Assembly: GCA_020028115.1 (NCBI GenBank) | Contig: JAHWYA010000142.1 | Span: 1-5,831, forward strand | Direction of reading: 5' to 3' | Length of the DNA stretch: 5,831 bases | Source of the DNA: Anaeromyxobacter sp. | GTDB taxonomy: Bacteria; Myxococcota; Myxococcia; Myxococcales; Anaeromyxobacteraceae | Shown here: positions 5,257-5,831 of the stretch, one piece after another | How the letters are laid out: every line of letters begins with the position of its first letter | How positions within the stretch are numbered: the stretch's first letter is position 1 | The notes under the pieces: generated by a model | Databases searched by the model: none | The model's input: only the letters and a program-made list of their open reading frames with translations | Told to the model about the DNA's origin: nothing | Position numbers and translations under genes: made by a program

Positions 5257-5831
5257 GTGCGGCGCTCCGCGTTCCTCGTCTTCATGTCCCTGTCGCTCGC
5301 GTGCGCGAGCCCCGGCGCCCGCCTCGCCGAAGGGCCGCCCGCGGAGGCCCCGGAGCGCGAGGTGCTGCGCGCGGCGGAGCTCGCGCGCGTGCGCTGCCTC
5401 CTCGTCGCCCCGTTCGAGAACGGCTCCGACGCGCCGCACGTCGCCGAGGCCGCCACCGGGGCGATCCTCTCCGGCGTCGAGCAGGCCCGGACGAGGGTGT
5501 ACCCGATCGCAGACCTGCGCGCGGTCTTCCACGACACGCCCCTCGAGCTGCCGGCCGGCTTCGGGCCGGCGCTCGCCCACGAGCTCGCGAACCTCGTCGG
5601 CGCGGACGCGATCCTCTCCGGCGCAGTCCTCGGGCGGACGCGCGACGCGTCCCCGGAGCTCCTCGTCTCGCTGCGGCTCTCGTTGGCGGCCGACCACGAG
5701 CTGCTCTTCGCGCGCGAGGTGCTCGTCCGCCCGGCGCCCGGCGAGAAGGTCGACCTCGCCCTGCGGCGGGAGGTGCTCGCCGCGGCGCGCCCCATGCTCG
5801 AGAAGCTCGGCGGCGGAGGGAAGCGAGCTCG
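5257..5831 (+). CDS. Predicted exported (lipo)protein with CsgG/TolB-N-like domain (3' end cut by window edge)
   Basis: I do not recognise a named gene. Translation from the GTG at 5257 gives 191 residues to the window edge with no stop. The N-terminus is a short signal peptide: Arg2-Arg3, a hydrophobic core (5-15), then LSLAC with Cys16. Ser at the -3 position makes the lipobox imperfect, and ordinary cleavage after ACA (residue 17) is the alternative. A polar linker (18-40) follows. Residues 42-130 look like the alpha/beta domain shared by CsgG, TolB N-terminus and related outer-membrane assembly lipoproteins: a first strand CLLVAPFENGSDAP (47-60), a helix, a strand VYPIADLRAVF (81-91), then a helix leading into VGADAILSGAVLG (114-126). 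It lies 51 bases after ppx in the same direction. The start is chosen because the ATG at 5284 would destroy the signal peptide. Domain similarity is a judgement by eye. Confidence 0.75.
   Translation, partial: MRRSAFLVFMSLSLACASPGARLAEGPPAEAPEREVLRAAELARVRCLLVAPFENGSDAPHVAEAATGAILSGVEQARTRVYPIADLRAVFHDTPLELPAGFGPALAHELANLVGADAILSGAVLGRTRDASPELLVSLRLSLAADHELLFAREVLVRPAPGEKVDLALRREVLAAARPMLEKLGGGGKRA

Noticed and set aside
3514..5697. 727-codon open frame on the minus strand opposite ppx
   Set aside because: It is antisense to a gene with every Ppx/GppA motif, its translation is a low-complexity Arg/Glu/Ala mix, and such long antisense frames are normal at this GC content.

Overview
The window is very GC-rich (roughly 70% G+C by eye). 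It carries the front half of a phosphate-starvation (Pho) locus, with a polyphosphate/guanosine-pentaphosphate phosphatase gene diverging from it. The gene set, Sec-type signal peptides and a predicted lipoprotein suggest a high-GC Gram-negative bacterium. Acidobacteriota, Myxococcota or a related soil or groundwater phylum would fit, but nothing here fixes the phylum.

Left side, minus strand, in transcription order: phoB (2809-3504), phoR (1671-2801), pstS (719-1534) and pstC (1-694, cut by the window edge). PhoB and PhoR form the phosphate-responsive two-component system. PstS is the periplasmic phosphate-binding protein and PstC the first permease of the high-affinity ABC importer; pstA, pstB and phoU would be expected beyond base 1. 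PhoR is unusual in having no membrane segment: it is a cytoplasmic PAS-HisKA-HATPase kinase.

Right side, plus strand: a Ppx/GppA exopolyphosphatase with a C-terminal HD domain (3709-5205), then a predicted exported protein or lipoprotein with a CsgG/TolB-like N-terminal fold (5257 to the window edge). The latter has no Shine-Dalgarno sequence but has a TANNNT element at the distance expected for a leaderless mRNA.

The most informative non-coding signal is a set of 7-bp units related to GTCAC/GTGAC spaced every 11 bp, the architecture of PhoB-binding Pho boxes. Four units lie upstream of pstS (1577-1616), four upstream of phoB in the phoB-ppx divergent region (3529-3568), and two or three at the pstS-pstC junction (684-712). 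Together they imply autoregulated phoB, PhoB-driven pst expression, and possibly shared control of ppx. The ppx leader also holds a perfect 14-bp palindrome and a stable hairpin.

I found no mobile element, CRISPR array, RNA gene or defence system. This is a Pho locus with some unusual details, not an evidently new system.
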